A stretch of 64,000 nucleotides of DNA from contig NC_081409.1 in NCBI RefSeq assembly GCF_030272615.1, forward strand, positions 528,112,291 through 528,176,290, written 5' to 3'. The notes beneath the pieces were generated by a model. That model saw only the letters and a program-made list of their open reading frames with translations. It did no database searches and was not told the origin of the DNA. Positions 34,987 to 45,145 of this stretch are shown one piece after another. Made by a program: the position numbers and the translations under genes. Every line of letters starts with the position of its first letter. The first letter of the stretch is position 1. The DNA is from Cryptomeria japonica (taxonomy: Eukaryota; Streptophyta; Pinopsida; Cupressales; Cupressaceae).

Positions 34987-37900
34987 TTAAGCATAGTATC
35001 TACGCAAGTGCATAGCATTTATAGGGTCTTTAAGAGGCATACCATCTACATCCGCTATTTTGTAAGCACCTGATCCATAATCTTCAATAACGATATACGG
35101 TCCAAGCCAATTAGGACTGAATTTTCCCTTTTCTTCAGGTAAGGCATTCACATTGTGCTGATTCTCATAGAGCACTAAGTCGCCCATTGAGAAGGAACGT
35201 TGAATAACCTTATCATTATAGTTTCGTTGTAGAGTTTTGTGATACGCTTGAATATGCTCAAGAGCATTTATACGCTGTTCATCAAGCATCTCAAGCTGTT
35301 GAAGTCTTTGTTCTCTATAGGAGTCATCATCTATTATACCTTTGAGAGAAACTCTAAGTGATGGAATCTCTAATTCTAAAGGCATAATAGCATCAACACC
35401 ATAAACAAGATTATAAGGAGTAGTTCCCGTGGCAATTCGTACACTCGTTCGGTAGGCCCAAAGAGCATAGATTAGCTGAGTACTCCAATCCTTACCATGC
35501 TTATTCACAGTTTTGCGAAGAATTTGTTCGATTATTTTTTTGGATGATTCAGCTTGACCATTTGATTGAGGATAGTATGGTGTAGAAAATCGATGTTTGA
35601 TATGATATTTCTCGAGGAATTGCTTCACGTCTTTGTTTTTAAAGGACGTCCCATTATCAGAGATTATAGTGGAAGGTATTCCAAATCGAGAAATAATGTT
35701 TTCTAGAAGAAATCGACAAATCACTTCACCTATAGTGGAGCGAAGAGGAACAGCTTCTACCCACTTTGTAAAGTAATCTATTGTGGTTATAATGAAAACA
35801 TGTCCTTGAGATGAAGGAGGAGAGATTTTACCGATGAGATCCAACCCCCATGCAGAAAAAGGCCAAGAAGCTACCTGAGAACGGAGTTCTTGGGCAGGAG
35901 CATGAATCAAATTATTGTGTTGTTGGCATTGATGACATTTCTTAACAAATGAAAAAGAATCCTGCTGCATAGTTTGCCAATAATATCCCATACGAAGTAA
36001 TCTTTGAACCAAGGATTTACCTCCAAAATGCCCCCCACAGGCACCTGAATGTGCCTCTTCAAGAGCAATAGGGATTTCTGATTTGTTAAGACAGCAAAGG
36101 AGAAGACCGTTATAACCCCTTCGGTAAAGAACATTAGAAAGAATGATATACCTAGCAGACAACTTGCGAACTCTAGCCCTGGTGTTCCTATTGGTGGAAT
36201 TAGGAAAGGTACCATCAGTCAAGTATCTTACGATATGCGAGTACCATTCATCCGAGTCTATGAAATCACAACATGTCACTAGGCTGGAATCATCTACAAT
36301 AGCCGGAGAAGTAAGGTTGTGAATAACAAATTTAAGATCAACCACAGGGTCCTCTAAAGATACAAGAGAAGCCACACATGCCATTGCGTCCGCATGTCGA
36401 TTATCTTTTCGAGGAACAGGTTCTATGGTGTAAGAATCAAATTTTTGTAACAAAGAGATAGCAAGGTCTTTATATTGTGATAACTTGTCTTGTTTTGCTT
36501 GATACAGTCCTGTTACTTGTCTTATAATCAGTTGAGAATCTCCAAAAATGTGTATGTGTTTTATATTCAAAGCTAAGGCTGCCTTTATTCCTACTATAAG
36601 AGCCTCATACTCAGCAATGTTATTGGTACATAAGAAATTGAGACGGTAAGATAAGGGAATGGACTTCTTTGTAGGAGAAATCAGAACAACACCTGCCCCC
36701 GATCCTGTACGACACTTAGACCCATCAAAGTATAACTCCCAAGTTTCATCTTTCTCTGTACAAAGGATGAAATCATCAGGAAAAGACTCAGGGTTAGGGA
36801 AGGAGAAAGGTGAAGGGGCCTCAACTAAGTGATCAGTCAACGCTTGCCCTTTAATTGCTCTTTGTGAAACAAATTTAAGGTCAAATTCAGTTAACATCAT
36901 AACCCACTTAGCTAGGCGTCCTGAAAAATCAGTTTTAGAGAAAAGATGCTTCAACGGATCAAACTTTACCATGACGTGGACTTCTGAATTTAAGAGATAA
37001 TGTCTCAATTTCTGAGTCGCAAACACCAAGGCCAAGCATTGTCTTTCTATCGCAGAATATCGGGTCTCATAATCGAGTAAGGTACGACTTATATAATAAA
37101 CCGGACACTCCTTACCATCTTTATCATGTTGTGCCAATAATGCTGCAAGAGCATGAGAGGAAGCCGCTGTATAAAGAAGGAAGGGTTGAGAAGGTTCGGC
37201 CAGTCGAAGGATAGGAGGATTAGCCAAATACATTTTTAAATCTTCAAATGCTTGCTGACAATCCTCATTCCATTGAAAAGTGATATTCTTTTTGAGAAGT
37301 TGAGTGAAAGGAAAAGTACGATCCGCAAGTTGAGATACAAACCTACGAATAGCTTGAATTTTTCCTTGTAAGCTTTTGAGTTGAGACACATTTCTAGGAG
37401 GTGGCATGTTGACAATAGCATCTATTTTCTTAGTATCCACCTCAATCCCATGATGCGAAACTATGAATCCTAATAGTTTTCCACTATCCACACCAAAAAC
37501 ACATTTTCGGGGATTCAAGCGCATGTGATATTTACGAATCCTTTCAAAGATTTGACGAAGGATCTTAATATGATCTATGCAAAGAATGGATTTGGCTAAA
37601 ACATCATCAACATAGTCTTCTAAAATCTTATGCATGTAATCATGAAAGATAAGGGTCATCGCTCGTTGATAAGTTGCACCAGCATTTTTAAGTCTGAAAG
37701 GCATCATTATCCAACAAAACGTACCCCAAGGAGTGGTGAAAGCAGTTTTGAATTGATCTTGAGGGTTAATGAAAATTTGATTGTATCCTGAAAAGCCATC
37801 CATGAAGGATAACAAGGCATGTCCTGCCGTAGAATCAACTATCATGTCAATGTTTGGAAGAGGGAAATCATCTTTTAAAGAAGCCTTATTTAAATCTCGG

Positions 37901-40533
37901 AAATCAGTACACATTCTTATTTTATTATCTATTTTAGCCACAATGACAATATTTGAAATCCATGGGGAATAATCAATAGGGCGGATAAATCCAGCCTCCA
38001 ATAACTTTTCAATCTCAGCCTTAACAAGCAGAGCCACCTTAGGATTCATTTTTCGAATCTTTTGTTTCATGGGCTTAGCATCAGGGACTAAGACAATATT
38101 ATGAGTAACAATCTTAGGATCTATACCAGGCATGTCAGAGTATGTCCAAGCAAAGATCTCGGGGAATTCATGCAATAAATCTTCATATTGTTTTTGTTCC
38201 TCTTCATCCAAACATTTTCCAATTTTAATAACTTTTTCTTCATTGCAAGGATCCATCTTAACATTAGTGGTGTCACTTATGAGAAGATTACTTTGTTGAG
38301 GAGTATCCTTTAGCTGAGGGAATTCTTTCACAATCTCATCGTTATCCGTCTCTTTTCCAAAATAGGCTTCAGTGTTCAAACAATAAGGTAGTCCCCTATT
38401 GTGATGATAATGCGGAAGAGTATCATATGCTCCTAAAAATTCAGCTAAAGCATCATCCGTAGGGAAAACATCAAAAGCACAAGCACACGAAGGATCCCCA
38501 TCAATGTACTCGGGGTGTTGCATTGATAGAGAGGTAGAAATAGCATTAACACTAATACAGGGTCTTCTAGAAGCTTTAGTGCGCTTACAGGGATTATAGC
38601 CAAGTCCAAAGGCATGATTGTGAAGATTATTCTCTAGAGGAACCTTTATTCCTTGTTCGTGAGTGCCACATCCATTTCCATGATACCCATGCTTAGCAAA
38701 AATGCGAAAACCACGACCATAACGATCAGCCATTTCAGACAGAGAAGGTGGTTTTTCATAAGACAAAGAATCAAACTCTTCAGAATTAGAGGTGCGAGGA
38801 GAAGAAGTTTGAGAAGCGGCCACAAAGTTATTACTCATAGGCTTAGGTAATGTTGATTTATTTTTAGCTTCTTCCTTCTCTTCAACTTTAAGCTCTCTAG
38901 AAGGAACCTTATATTCACCTACAAAGGTAGGATTAAAATCAAGGGATCCCCAATCATCGTCTGCGAGAACTTTCTCAGGATCAAAATCCTTCTTATGTGT
39001 AGTTTCAAGTCGAGAAGAGTCTTCTTCAAGAGCTCCAGACTCATCCAAAGAATTTTGATCATCAGAGAGTGAGGATTCACCGATAGGTATCTTATTTAAA
39101 GAGTCGCCACTAGACGAGGGCGGCTTAGAGGCACCCCCTTTGGAAGTAGATGTTTGCAAACAAGCTTGAAAATTGGTATCACCTATCAAAGTATATGTCT
39201 TATTGTTATAGATAAATTTAACTTGTCTGTGCAATGTAGAGGGGACAACTTGCATACTGTGAATCCAAGGTCTCCCTAATAACAAGTTGTATGTTAGATT
39301 TCTCGACATAACATGGATAGGAGTAGGCAAAGTAACAGGCCCCACTGTGATGGGTAAGGTGATAGTACCTAATGAAGTTTTAGCCATATTATCAAAGCCT
39401 CGAATAGGATGAGAGTCCGGCTCAATTAAGGATGTATCCACATTCATCTTATGCAAAAGATTAATGCTACACACATTAAGACCAGAGCCATTATCTACTA
39501 GTGTTCGTCTTATAGCAGTGTCTTTCATGATAACCACAATCATCAAGGGATCATATTGATGTTGGATTTCACTAGTAGGCAACTCATCTTGGGTAAACAC
39601 AATTTGAGCTTTAGGATTCATCACAGAGTTAACCAAAGATGCTATATTACTAGATGTATTCGGTGGAGGAACATTCAAATCTTTCAAGGCATCTTGTAAC
39701 ATTCCATGATGAGTGGAAGAAGTTTGAATCAAATCCCAAAGGGATATCTTAGCAGGGGTAGCTTTAAGTTGTTCTATGAGATCATATTCCTTGCCAAGAA
39801 CTTGTGAAATACGCGAAGCTTGCGGAAGAATTGGTTGAGGATTCGGAAGAGAAACTGGAATAACAGGAGGAGGACTAGCCTGCCTATTATTTCTGGTATG
39901 ATAAGTATGGGCAATCGCTTGATAACTCTCTCTAGTTATTTGCTTGGCATAACTATAAGGACTTATAGGTTTTCTTCCTTGCACAGTGATGATTGGTTTA
40001 TTCAGAGTACAAAAGGAATCATGACCATACCCTCCTTGGACAATAAGGAGAGGTGATTTAGGACCTTGAAAGGTGGGAGAAGGATAAGCACCTTGGACTT
40101 CAAAGAGAGGCTTTTTATGCTCATTCAAGTTTATCATGTTAACCAATTTAGAGGTTTTGTTTTTGTTTAGAGATTTCGATAAAGCCACAAAGTCATCAAG
40201 AGCATCATCCAACAAAGCATGATCATATCTATTAAAAGGTTTATCTTTTGATTCAAAAGGAGACATCTCATCATAGAGGGGATTGTTAAAAACAACCATG
40301 TTACTACATTTAGTGGAAGAGTTGATAGGAATGTACCCTTGAGAGGACTCATTCAACTTATCTTTCTCATCACAACGAAATGGCATAGTAACAAGGTTTA
40401 TGAGTTTTTGGTAAAATGAAGGTTTGGCATCTTTAGGGTTCAAAAACTCATCTAAAGCTTCATCTAATTCATCTTGGCTATACTCATAATAATCATCATA
40501 AGCATGAACATTTTGCAAATAAAAGTCAGACAT
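34987..40533 (-). CDS. Tat-lineage polyprotein: protease, G-patch-like, RT, two RNases H, integrase
   Basis: An uninterrupted 1848-codon ORF. Residues 1-240 are low-homology with acidic repeats (DEALDEFL, DDALDDFV) and VQG repeats. 250-290 is the Gag-Pro linker typical of Ty3/gypsy (LIEQLKATPAKISLWDLI). An aspartic protease has VDNGSG at 346-351. A Gly-rich G-patch-like stretch spans ~600-650. RT spans about 840-1060 with YVDD at 974-977. The RT-linked RNase H (1115-1185) has lost the usual first Asp (LYTAAS). A second, archaeal-type RNase H has D1270, E1308, D1332 and D1382. The integrase has H1495/H1502/C1533/C1536 and D1565, D1626, E1662. There is no capsid (Retrotrans_gag) domain or zinc knuckle, which such elements normally encode. 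The Met at 40533 lies about 150 bp after the PBS, so no room is left for one. All catalytic residues needed for pol look intact. Confidence 0.93.
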   Translation of the reverse strand: MSDFYLQNVHAYDDYYEYSQDELDEALDEFLNPKDAKPSFYQKLINLVTMPFRCDEKDKLNESSQGYIPINSSTKCSNMVVFNNPLYDEMSPFESKDKPFNRYDHALLDDALDDFVALSKSLNKNKTSKLVNMINLNEHKKPLFEVQGAYPSPTFQGPKSPLLIVQGGYGHDSFCTLNKPIITVQGRKPISPYSYAKQITRESYQAIAHTYHTRNNRQASPPPVIPVSLPNPQPILPQASRISQVLGKEYDLIEQLKATPAKISLWDLIQTSSTHHGMLQDALKDLNVPPPNTSSNIASLVNSVMNPKAQIVFTQDELPTSEIQHQYDPLMIVVIMKDTAIRRTLVDNGSGLNVCSINLLHKMNVDTSLIEPDSHPIRGFDNMAKTSLGTITLPITVGPVTLPTPIHVMSRNLTYNLLLGRPWIHSMQVVPSTLHRQVKFIYNNKTYTLIGDTNFQACLQTSTSKGGASKPPSSSGDSLNKIPIGESSLSDDQNSLDESGALEEDSSRLETTHKKDFDPEKVLADDDWGSLDFNPTFVGEYKVPSRELKVEEKEEAKNKSTLPKPMSNNFVAASQTSSPRTSNSEEFDSLSYEKPPSLSEMADRYGRGFRIFAKHGYHGNGCGTHEQGIKVPLENNLHNHAFGLGYNPCKRTKASRRPCISVNAISTSLSMQHPEYIDGDPSCACAFDVFPTDDALAEFLGAYDTLPHYHHNRGLPYCLNTEAYFGKETDNDEIVKEFPQLKDTPQQSNLLISDTTNVKMDPCNEEKVIKIGKCLDEEEQKQYEDLLHEFPEIFAWTYSDMPGIDPKIVTHNIVLVPDAKPMKQKIRKMNPKVALLVKAEIEKLLEAGFIRPIDYSPWISNIVIVAKIDNKIRMCTDFRDLNKASLKDDFPLPNIDMIVDSTAGHALLSFMDGFSGYNQIFINPQDQFKTAFTTPWGTFCWIMMPFRLKNAGATYQRAMTLIFHDYMHKILEDYVDDVLAKSILCIDHIKILRQIFERIRKYHMRLNPRKCVFGVDSGKLLGFIVSHHGIEVDTKKIDAIVNMPPPRNVSQLKSLQGKIQAIRRFVSQLADRTFPFTQLLKKNITFQWNEDCQQAFEDLKMYLANPPILRLAEPSQPFLLYTAASSHALAALLAQHDKDGKECPVYYISRTLLDYETRYSAIERQCLALVFATQKLRHYLLNSEVHVMVKFDPLKHLFSKTDFSGRLAKWVMMLTEFDLKFVSQRAIKGQALTDHLVEAPSPFSFPNPESFPDDFILCTEKDETWELYFDGSKCRTGSGAGVVLISPTKKSIPLSYRLNFLCTNNIAEYEALIVGIKAALALNIKHIHIFGDSQLIIRQVTGLYQAKQDKLSQYKDLAISLLQKFDSYTIEPVPRKDNRHADAMACVASLVSLEDPVVDLKFVIHNLTSPAIVDDSSLVTCCDFIDSDEWYSHIVRYLTDGTFPNSTNRNTRARVRKLSARYIILSNVLYRRGYNGLLLCCLNKSEIPIALEEAHSGACGGHFGGKSLVQRLLRMGYYWQTMQQDSFSFVKKCHQCQQHNNLIHAPAQELRSQVASWPFSAWGLDLIGKISPPSSQGHVFIITTIDYFTKWVEAVPLRSTIGEVICRFLLENIISRFGIPSTIISDNGTSFKNKDVKQFLEKYHIKHRFSTPYYPQSNGQAESSKKIIEQILRKTVNKHGKDWSTQLIYALWAYRTSVRIATGTTPYNLVYGVDAIMPLELEIPSLRVSLKGIIDDDSYREQRLQQLEMLDEQRINALEHIQAYHKTLQRNYNDKVIQRSFSMGDLVLYENQHNVNALPEEKGKFSPNWLGPYIVIEDYGSGAYKIADVDGMPLKDPINAMHLRRYYA

Positions 40534-40681
40534 TTTGAAATAAAAATTGCATGAAATTTAAACACACAATGCAAAGAAACACACTCTTTTTTTTTTTTTC
40601 TTTTAAATAAAAATGAAATGAAAACACACTAGATCTAGATCTAGATCTAACAAATGCAATGCAAGAAGAAGCAATGATAGA
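40534..40681 (-). promoter_or_regulatory. Short leader of the Tat element
   Basis: About 150 bp between PBS and the first Met of the polyprotein, including a (GATCTA)n run at 40631-40648. It is far shorter than the several hundred bases plus gag gene expected here. Confidence 0.6.
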
Positions 40682-40699
40682 TTCACGTCGGGTTCACCA
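40682..40699 (-). promoter_or_regulatory. Primer binding site of the Tat element
   Basis: Read on minus, TGGTGAACCCGACGTGAA begins three bases after the end of the 5' LTR (...CCCACACA, then TTT). The TGG start and position fit a tRNA 3' end ending in CCA. I cannot name the tRNA with certainty; it is not the initiator-Met site. Confidence 0.75.
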
Positions 40700-40702
40700 A
40701 AA

Positions 40703-42364
40703 TGTGTGGGGGAAAAAAAGCGAGACTAGGTTATCATGCCCTAATCCTACCTTTTGTCACACATTACGGAATATGAAAGAGCCTAGAGGTATCACACAAT
40801 TGGCTACTTCTTTTTGTGAAAGAGAGAGCCACGGGCTACCTATTAGGATTTCTATTCCTTTGTTGTAATTGAAAGGTAAGATTATGCAAGTTCAATTCCT
40901 AACCCTAAAATGCAAGTATGAGCTAACAATAAGATTGCAGAATTGAACTTAAACAATGGAAAGCTGTAAACACAAGGATAAGACAAGAATGCAAATGCGT
41001 ACCCAGAGTCAAAATCTGAGTGGAAATGTTTGGGACGGGGGCGCGGGCGCCACTGTCCTGATTCTGCACCCGAAACTGCACCTGAAATTGTTGTTTTGCA
41101 CTCTGAAAACTGTCTGAAATGTTGTCTGTCAGGAGGACCAGGGCGCCCAGCGCCTCTGTCCCAGGGACCAGGGTGCCCAGCACCCCTGTCCTGGCAGGAC
41201 CAGGGTGCCCCACGCCCTTTTCCTGGTGTTCTGCTCTGCAATTTGATGTGGGGTGCTGTCTCGACCTGCTTTTTTCGGATCTGCAACCTGTGGCGTCGTT
41301 CGAGTCTCGAAACCTGCACTTATATCTGAAAAGGGATGTTTGGGCGGCTATATAGGGTTTTGCCTTAGTCAAACCCCCGCTTCGGTGATTTCCACCTCCA
41401 CGAATAGCCAAGTTGTATTGTAAAAGTAATGTGTGTGCAGACCTTGTGTGTGTGCAAGATCTAAAATGCAAGTAAGCAAACTAGAGCAACCTAGAAAGTA
41501 AACCCTAATTGCTTGTTAATGATAATGTAAATGCTCCAAATCAAGATGCAAAGTGATCTAAAGTATGAATAAATGAGATATTGAAGCTTATGCAAAGACA
41601 TGAAAACAACATGAAATCATACCCAACCCTCAAGGGAGGAGTACAAGCCAATCTTCAGTCGGTGATCTCCTATTGTTCTTCAATGTCTTCCAAGCCCTAA
41701 ATGGATGAATGGAATTGATAAATGCTTGATAGAGGGATGTTGAAAGTTGTTGAAGTCTTCAAAGATCTGCTCTTTCACTGCATACGAGATTCCTGAAAAC
41801 AAAAATTCTGATCCCTTCAAATGAAGAAAGAGAGCTCTTATGTATGAAACCCTAGGTCATAATTTCATCTTTTGGCCAACCTAGAGATTGAATATCCCAC
41901 CAATTTCTTGGGGTTAAGCTTTATTTTATGATTGGATCGCACTCCTAAAATTTTGGGAAAAATGTCCGGGACCGTGTGCACTTTGGGCGCCACGGTCCTG
42001 ACAACTTTTCACCAAATTTTCAGGGCCATCAGATATGATGATTTTAGAGAGAATCCCGAAGTTACAGGTGATTTCGAGATGTTTTGACCCCTGAAATCAA
42101 GCCCCCAAGCTCAAAATAGGGCCTAATTAGGGTTTTTGATTAAGTGATGTATTGGAAGAATAAAATGAAAGGGGCATGCTTTAATGAAAGAGCCCAACTT
42201 TATGATGTGGAAAATGATGAAATGGAACCTTTAGACCTAATTAATTTGATTAATTAAGTGCTAAAGGGGAAATGCAATGCAAAATGCAACTGCGCCAAGG
42301 CGGGTGCTAAACTAGGTGTTAAATTGTACTGGTTTAGCAAGTGCGTATAATTTATGACGTTACA
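40703..42364 (-). repeat. 5' LTR of the Tat element (1662 bp)
   Basis: TG...CA termini, TATATA at 41349-41354 on minus, and close identity to 29611-31240. A ~32-bp length difference lies in the GC-rich GGACCAGGGYGCCC minisatellite at 41140-41225, which has one more unit here. Open frames across the LTR are not supported as genes. Confidence 0.92.
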
Positions 42365-43500
42365 GTTGTATTGAAAACTAAGACCTAAGTTATTTTACTC
42401 AAATTCACTTGTAAATCATGAGTATCACAAAAGAATACAATACATCAAGATGATATTGTAAACCATTGTGTGACATGAGAATCATATCGTTTAATTTTTA
42501 GAATACAACCATCATTTAATTTTCTTGAATTTTCAATGAACTCTAGTTCATAAATCTAGAGACTAGATAAAGTTGGTGAATGCAAGCAACCCTATTTAAC
42601 ACCAATGGTGCTATTCATATTCTCTATAAACCTATTAGGAGTTCAAACATAGCCAACCACCTTCTCATAAAGTGTCATGACAAGAACAACCCAATGCCCT
42701 AGAATTTATATATGTCTCAAAGATGTTAGATTAAAACATAGGAATAATATAAAACGTATCCAAAAATCCAACTCAACACTCTCAAATGTTGAGTTACATC
42801 TCTAAATTCTTCAATTACATCTCTAAGTGTCAATATGTGATCTATTATTTGGTGTTTCTTTATAAACCTTGCTTGTCCTTTTGCTCACAATTTCTTGGAA
42901 TTCATAAATGTAGAAATTAAATTATCTAATAATATAGAAAATTACTTACTTAAGGAATTCCCAAACATTATGGTTCTATAATTAGTAGGCTCTTGTTGAT
43001 TTCTTGATTTAAATTTGGACAAATTAATGTGACCTCCATGCAGAGGGGAACCCATGAGAAGAAACCATGTTAGAGAGATCAATAATATGTTTTATTATGA
43101 GAGTTGGACTATGATCATGAGATTTACACTTAAATTCCTTATATTAATTTCTTTACCTAGCTAAATTTTGAAGATATCATTTACTATCATATGGTTTGAG
43201 AAGAAACATTGACAATGCAACATATTTCACATTGAAATTGAAACATGGGTTGGAATTTCAAAAAGGAGAAAATGAATAATTGGACTAAGTATCCTTGTTG
43301 GAAATGACACATGGGAGTTTCCTTGCTAGGAAGTTTTTCAAAGGATTTAGCATTGAACCTAAGTAGTAGAGTATGTTTCTTTATTTATTATTTAAATATA
43401 GCCTCTTCTTTTATGTAAGAAATAACAATTAACTTTTTTGATAGACTTATTTATAAAAGCATGTTAATGAATAATGAGAGGCAAAATCCCATGAAGAGAT
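42365..43500 (-). pseudogene. LINE reverse transcriptase fragment (split by the Tat element)
   Basis: On minus and with many stops: NYRTIMFGNSLSK, then AKGQARF and DHILTLRDVIEEFRD. Next come LYEKVVGYV, NSTIGVK (stop) GCLHSPTLSSL and DLQVNLSKIT with VLVFN just before the break. These are RT motifs of plant LINE-type elements (NYR.I, QAGFR, STIGVKQGCPLSPTLFG, VNL.KT). The usual YADD box is unreadable. The sequence stops at the GTTGT target site and resumes at 29610. Confidence 0.75.
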
Positions 43501-45140
43501 TTAAACCTATTTTCAAACTTGTCTCTATGAGAGTAATATCCAAGTGGGGGACTAGTGGAATGCATGAATAGAATGAGAAGGATTAAAGGTTTCATTCTAA
43601 ATTGTTCTATATATAAATTCATTATTTTCAATTGGATCATGAATAGAAAGTAATTTTGTGATATTAACTTCCCAAGTTTTGGTATACATATTGTTAGGAG
43701 TGTAAATTTTCATTCTTTTTGCCTACTTTTGGTCTCCCAAGTTCCCCCCTAGGGTTAGGGTTTTTGAATTTTTTTAAGTAGGTTTATCCCTTCGATTCTT
43801 ACAGAGAAGTGTTACCCTGCATTCTATTTTGTTATTGACTGGCTAAGGCAGGTTGTTAGTTTTTAAGTTATGACTTGAAGGGTTCTATTTCGTTGTTTGA
43901 CCGACCCCATGTGTTAGGTACTTTATAATTTTTTGGTAAATTATCTCGTGGGAGGGTCATATATTATTTTCCCCGATTTCCTAGGTCTATGTTCTCCTAG
44001 CACTTACACTTCCCATGACCCCCTTTACCCTCAAGTAATGATGTCACATGCTGAAAAAATCCACTTTAGTGAAGTTTTTAGGTTCCCCCCGTAGGGTCCT
44101 TATTAGCAAAGGAAATATAATGTGGGGTGGTGGGGAGTCAGTTTTAGAAGGCATTTTATGTTACCCCCACAACACCACAAGGTTTACTCATATATATAAA
44201 TGATGCTACAGGATGGCGAGGAGGTGGTCTAAGCTTTGCTTTAAGTACCATCTATGTGCTCCGCACAATTACTCCAATAGGCAAATCTATCCTACGGGGT
44301 AGCGGGATAAGGATATCGTATGAGGAACCTGCTACCCTGCAACCCATGCTCCTCAATCAAGGGAAAAGGTTATACCACAAGATGACGAGAGAAAATAACA
44401 TGAAGGAAAGAAATGGTTGTCCTCATGGCCTTGTAGAGATAGAAACAAAGGGAAATGATCTTGCAGGCTAGCGAGATGAGTATAAAGAATAAGGAGACCT
44501 CACCTTGCGAGGGTCTAAGTGCAAAGACAATAACAATGTGGGCTATCGAGATGAAAGGAAAAACAAAGGGAAAGGTTGTCCTTGCTACCTTGAAAGAGAG
44601 AAGAAAGAGAAATGATGACCCCGTGGGCTCGTGGGAAAGGCTTTAACAAGACAAAGAGTGTTCCTTGCTATCCCATGGGGTGATATTAAAAGGAAAAAAG
44701 GTGTCGAGAGATAGTGGGGTTAAAGAATTGAAGATGAAGAAAATAAAAGGGTGATGGTAACAAAATTAGAAGACACCACATCAATGGTCAAAGAAGGTCA
44801 AGAAGTGATCGTGACCATCCATTTATAATCAACGATGGAGTTCAAACTTCAAGGCCACTAACTCACAAGTTGTGTACGAAGGAAATTAATGGCGAAATCC
44901 TGCAAGGAATAAAACCAAATTCTTCCATTCAATTGTGCACCCTGCTTTCAAGTGATCAAGCACAGAGCAATTCTAGGTGACTAGAGGCAATTTTTCAGAA
45001 GTTCAATTGTGCCTAGATGCTCTCAGAGACAAAGTAAGTATTTGATAAATCCTGCTACTCTATGATTTGTTGTGGCTTTTAGGATAGTTGTAGGATTTGT
45101 GAATAAAGAAGAAGTGTAATTCAAAGCCCTAGGAGATAAT
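43500..45140. other. No gene recognised; decayed repeat DNA
   Basis: TGTTAGGAGTG at 43693 could be an LTR start, and 'cccccctagggttaggg' words follow, but I found no second copy or primer site. Short open frames at 44256-44646 have no recognisable domain and several flanking stops. Confidence 0.4.
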
Positions 45141-45145
45141 CATGG

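Larger units (their letters stand above)
29611..42364 (-). mobile_element. Full-length Ty3/gypsy Tat-lineage LTR retrotransposon, 12.75 kb
   Basis: Flanked by a perfect 5-bp target duplication GTTGT (29606-29610 and 42365-42369). LTRs have TG...CA termini. The order on minus is 5' LTR, PBS, Pro-Pol ORF, antisense PMD gene, polypurine tract, 3' LTR. Tat membership follows from the second, archaeal-like RNase H between the RT-linked RNase H and the integrase, and from the absence of a chromodomain. In the first ~190 bp of the two LTR copies I count three differences, all transitions, so it is young. It landed inside a LINE relic. Confidence 0.92.
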
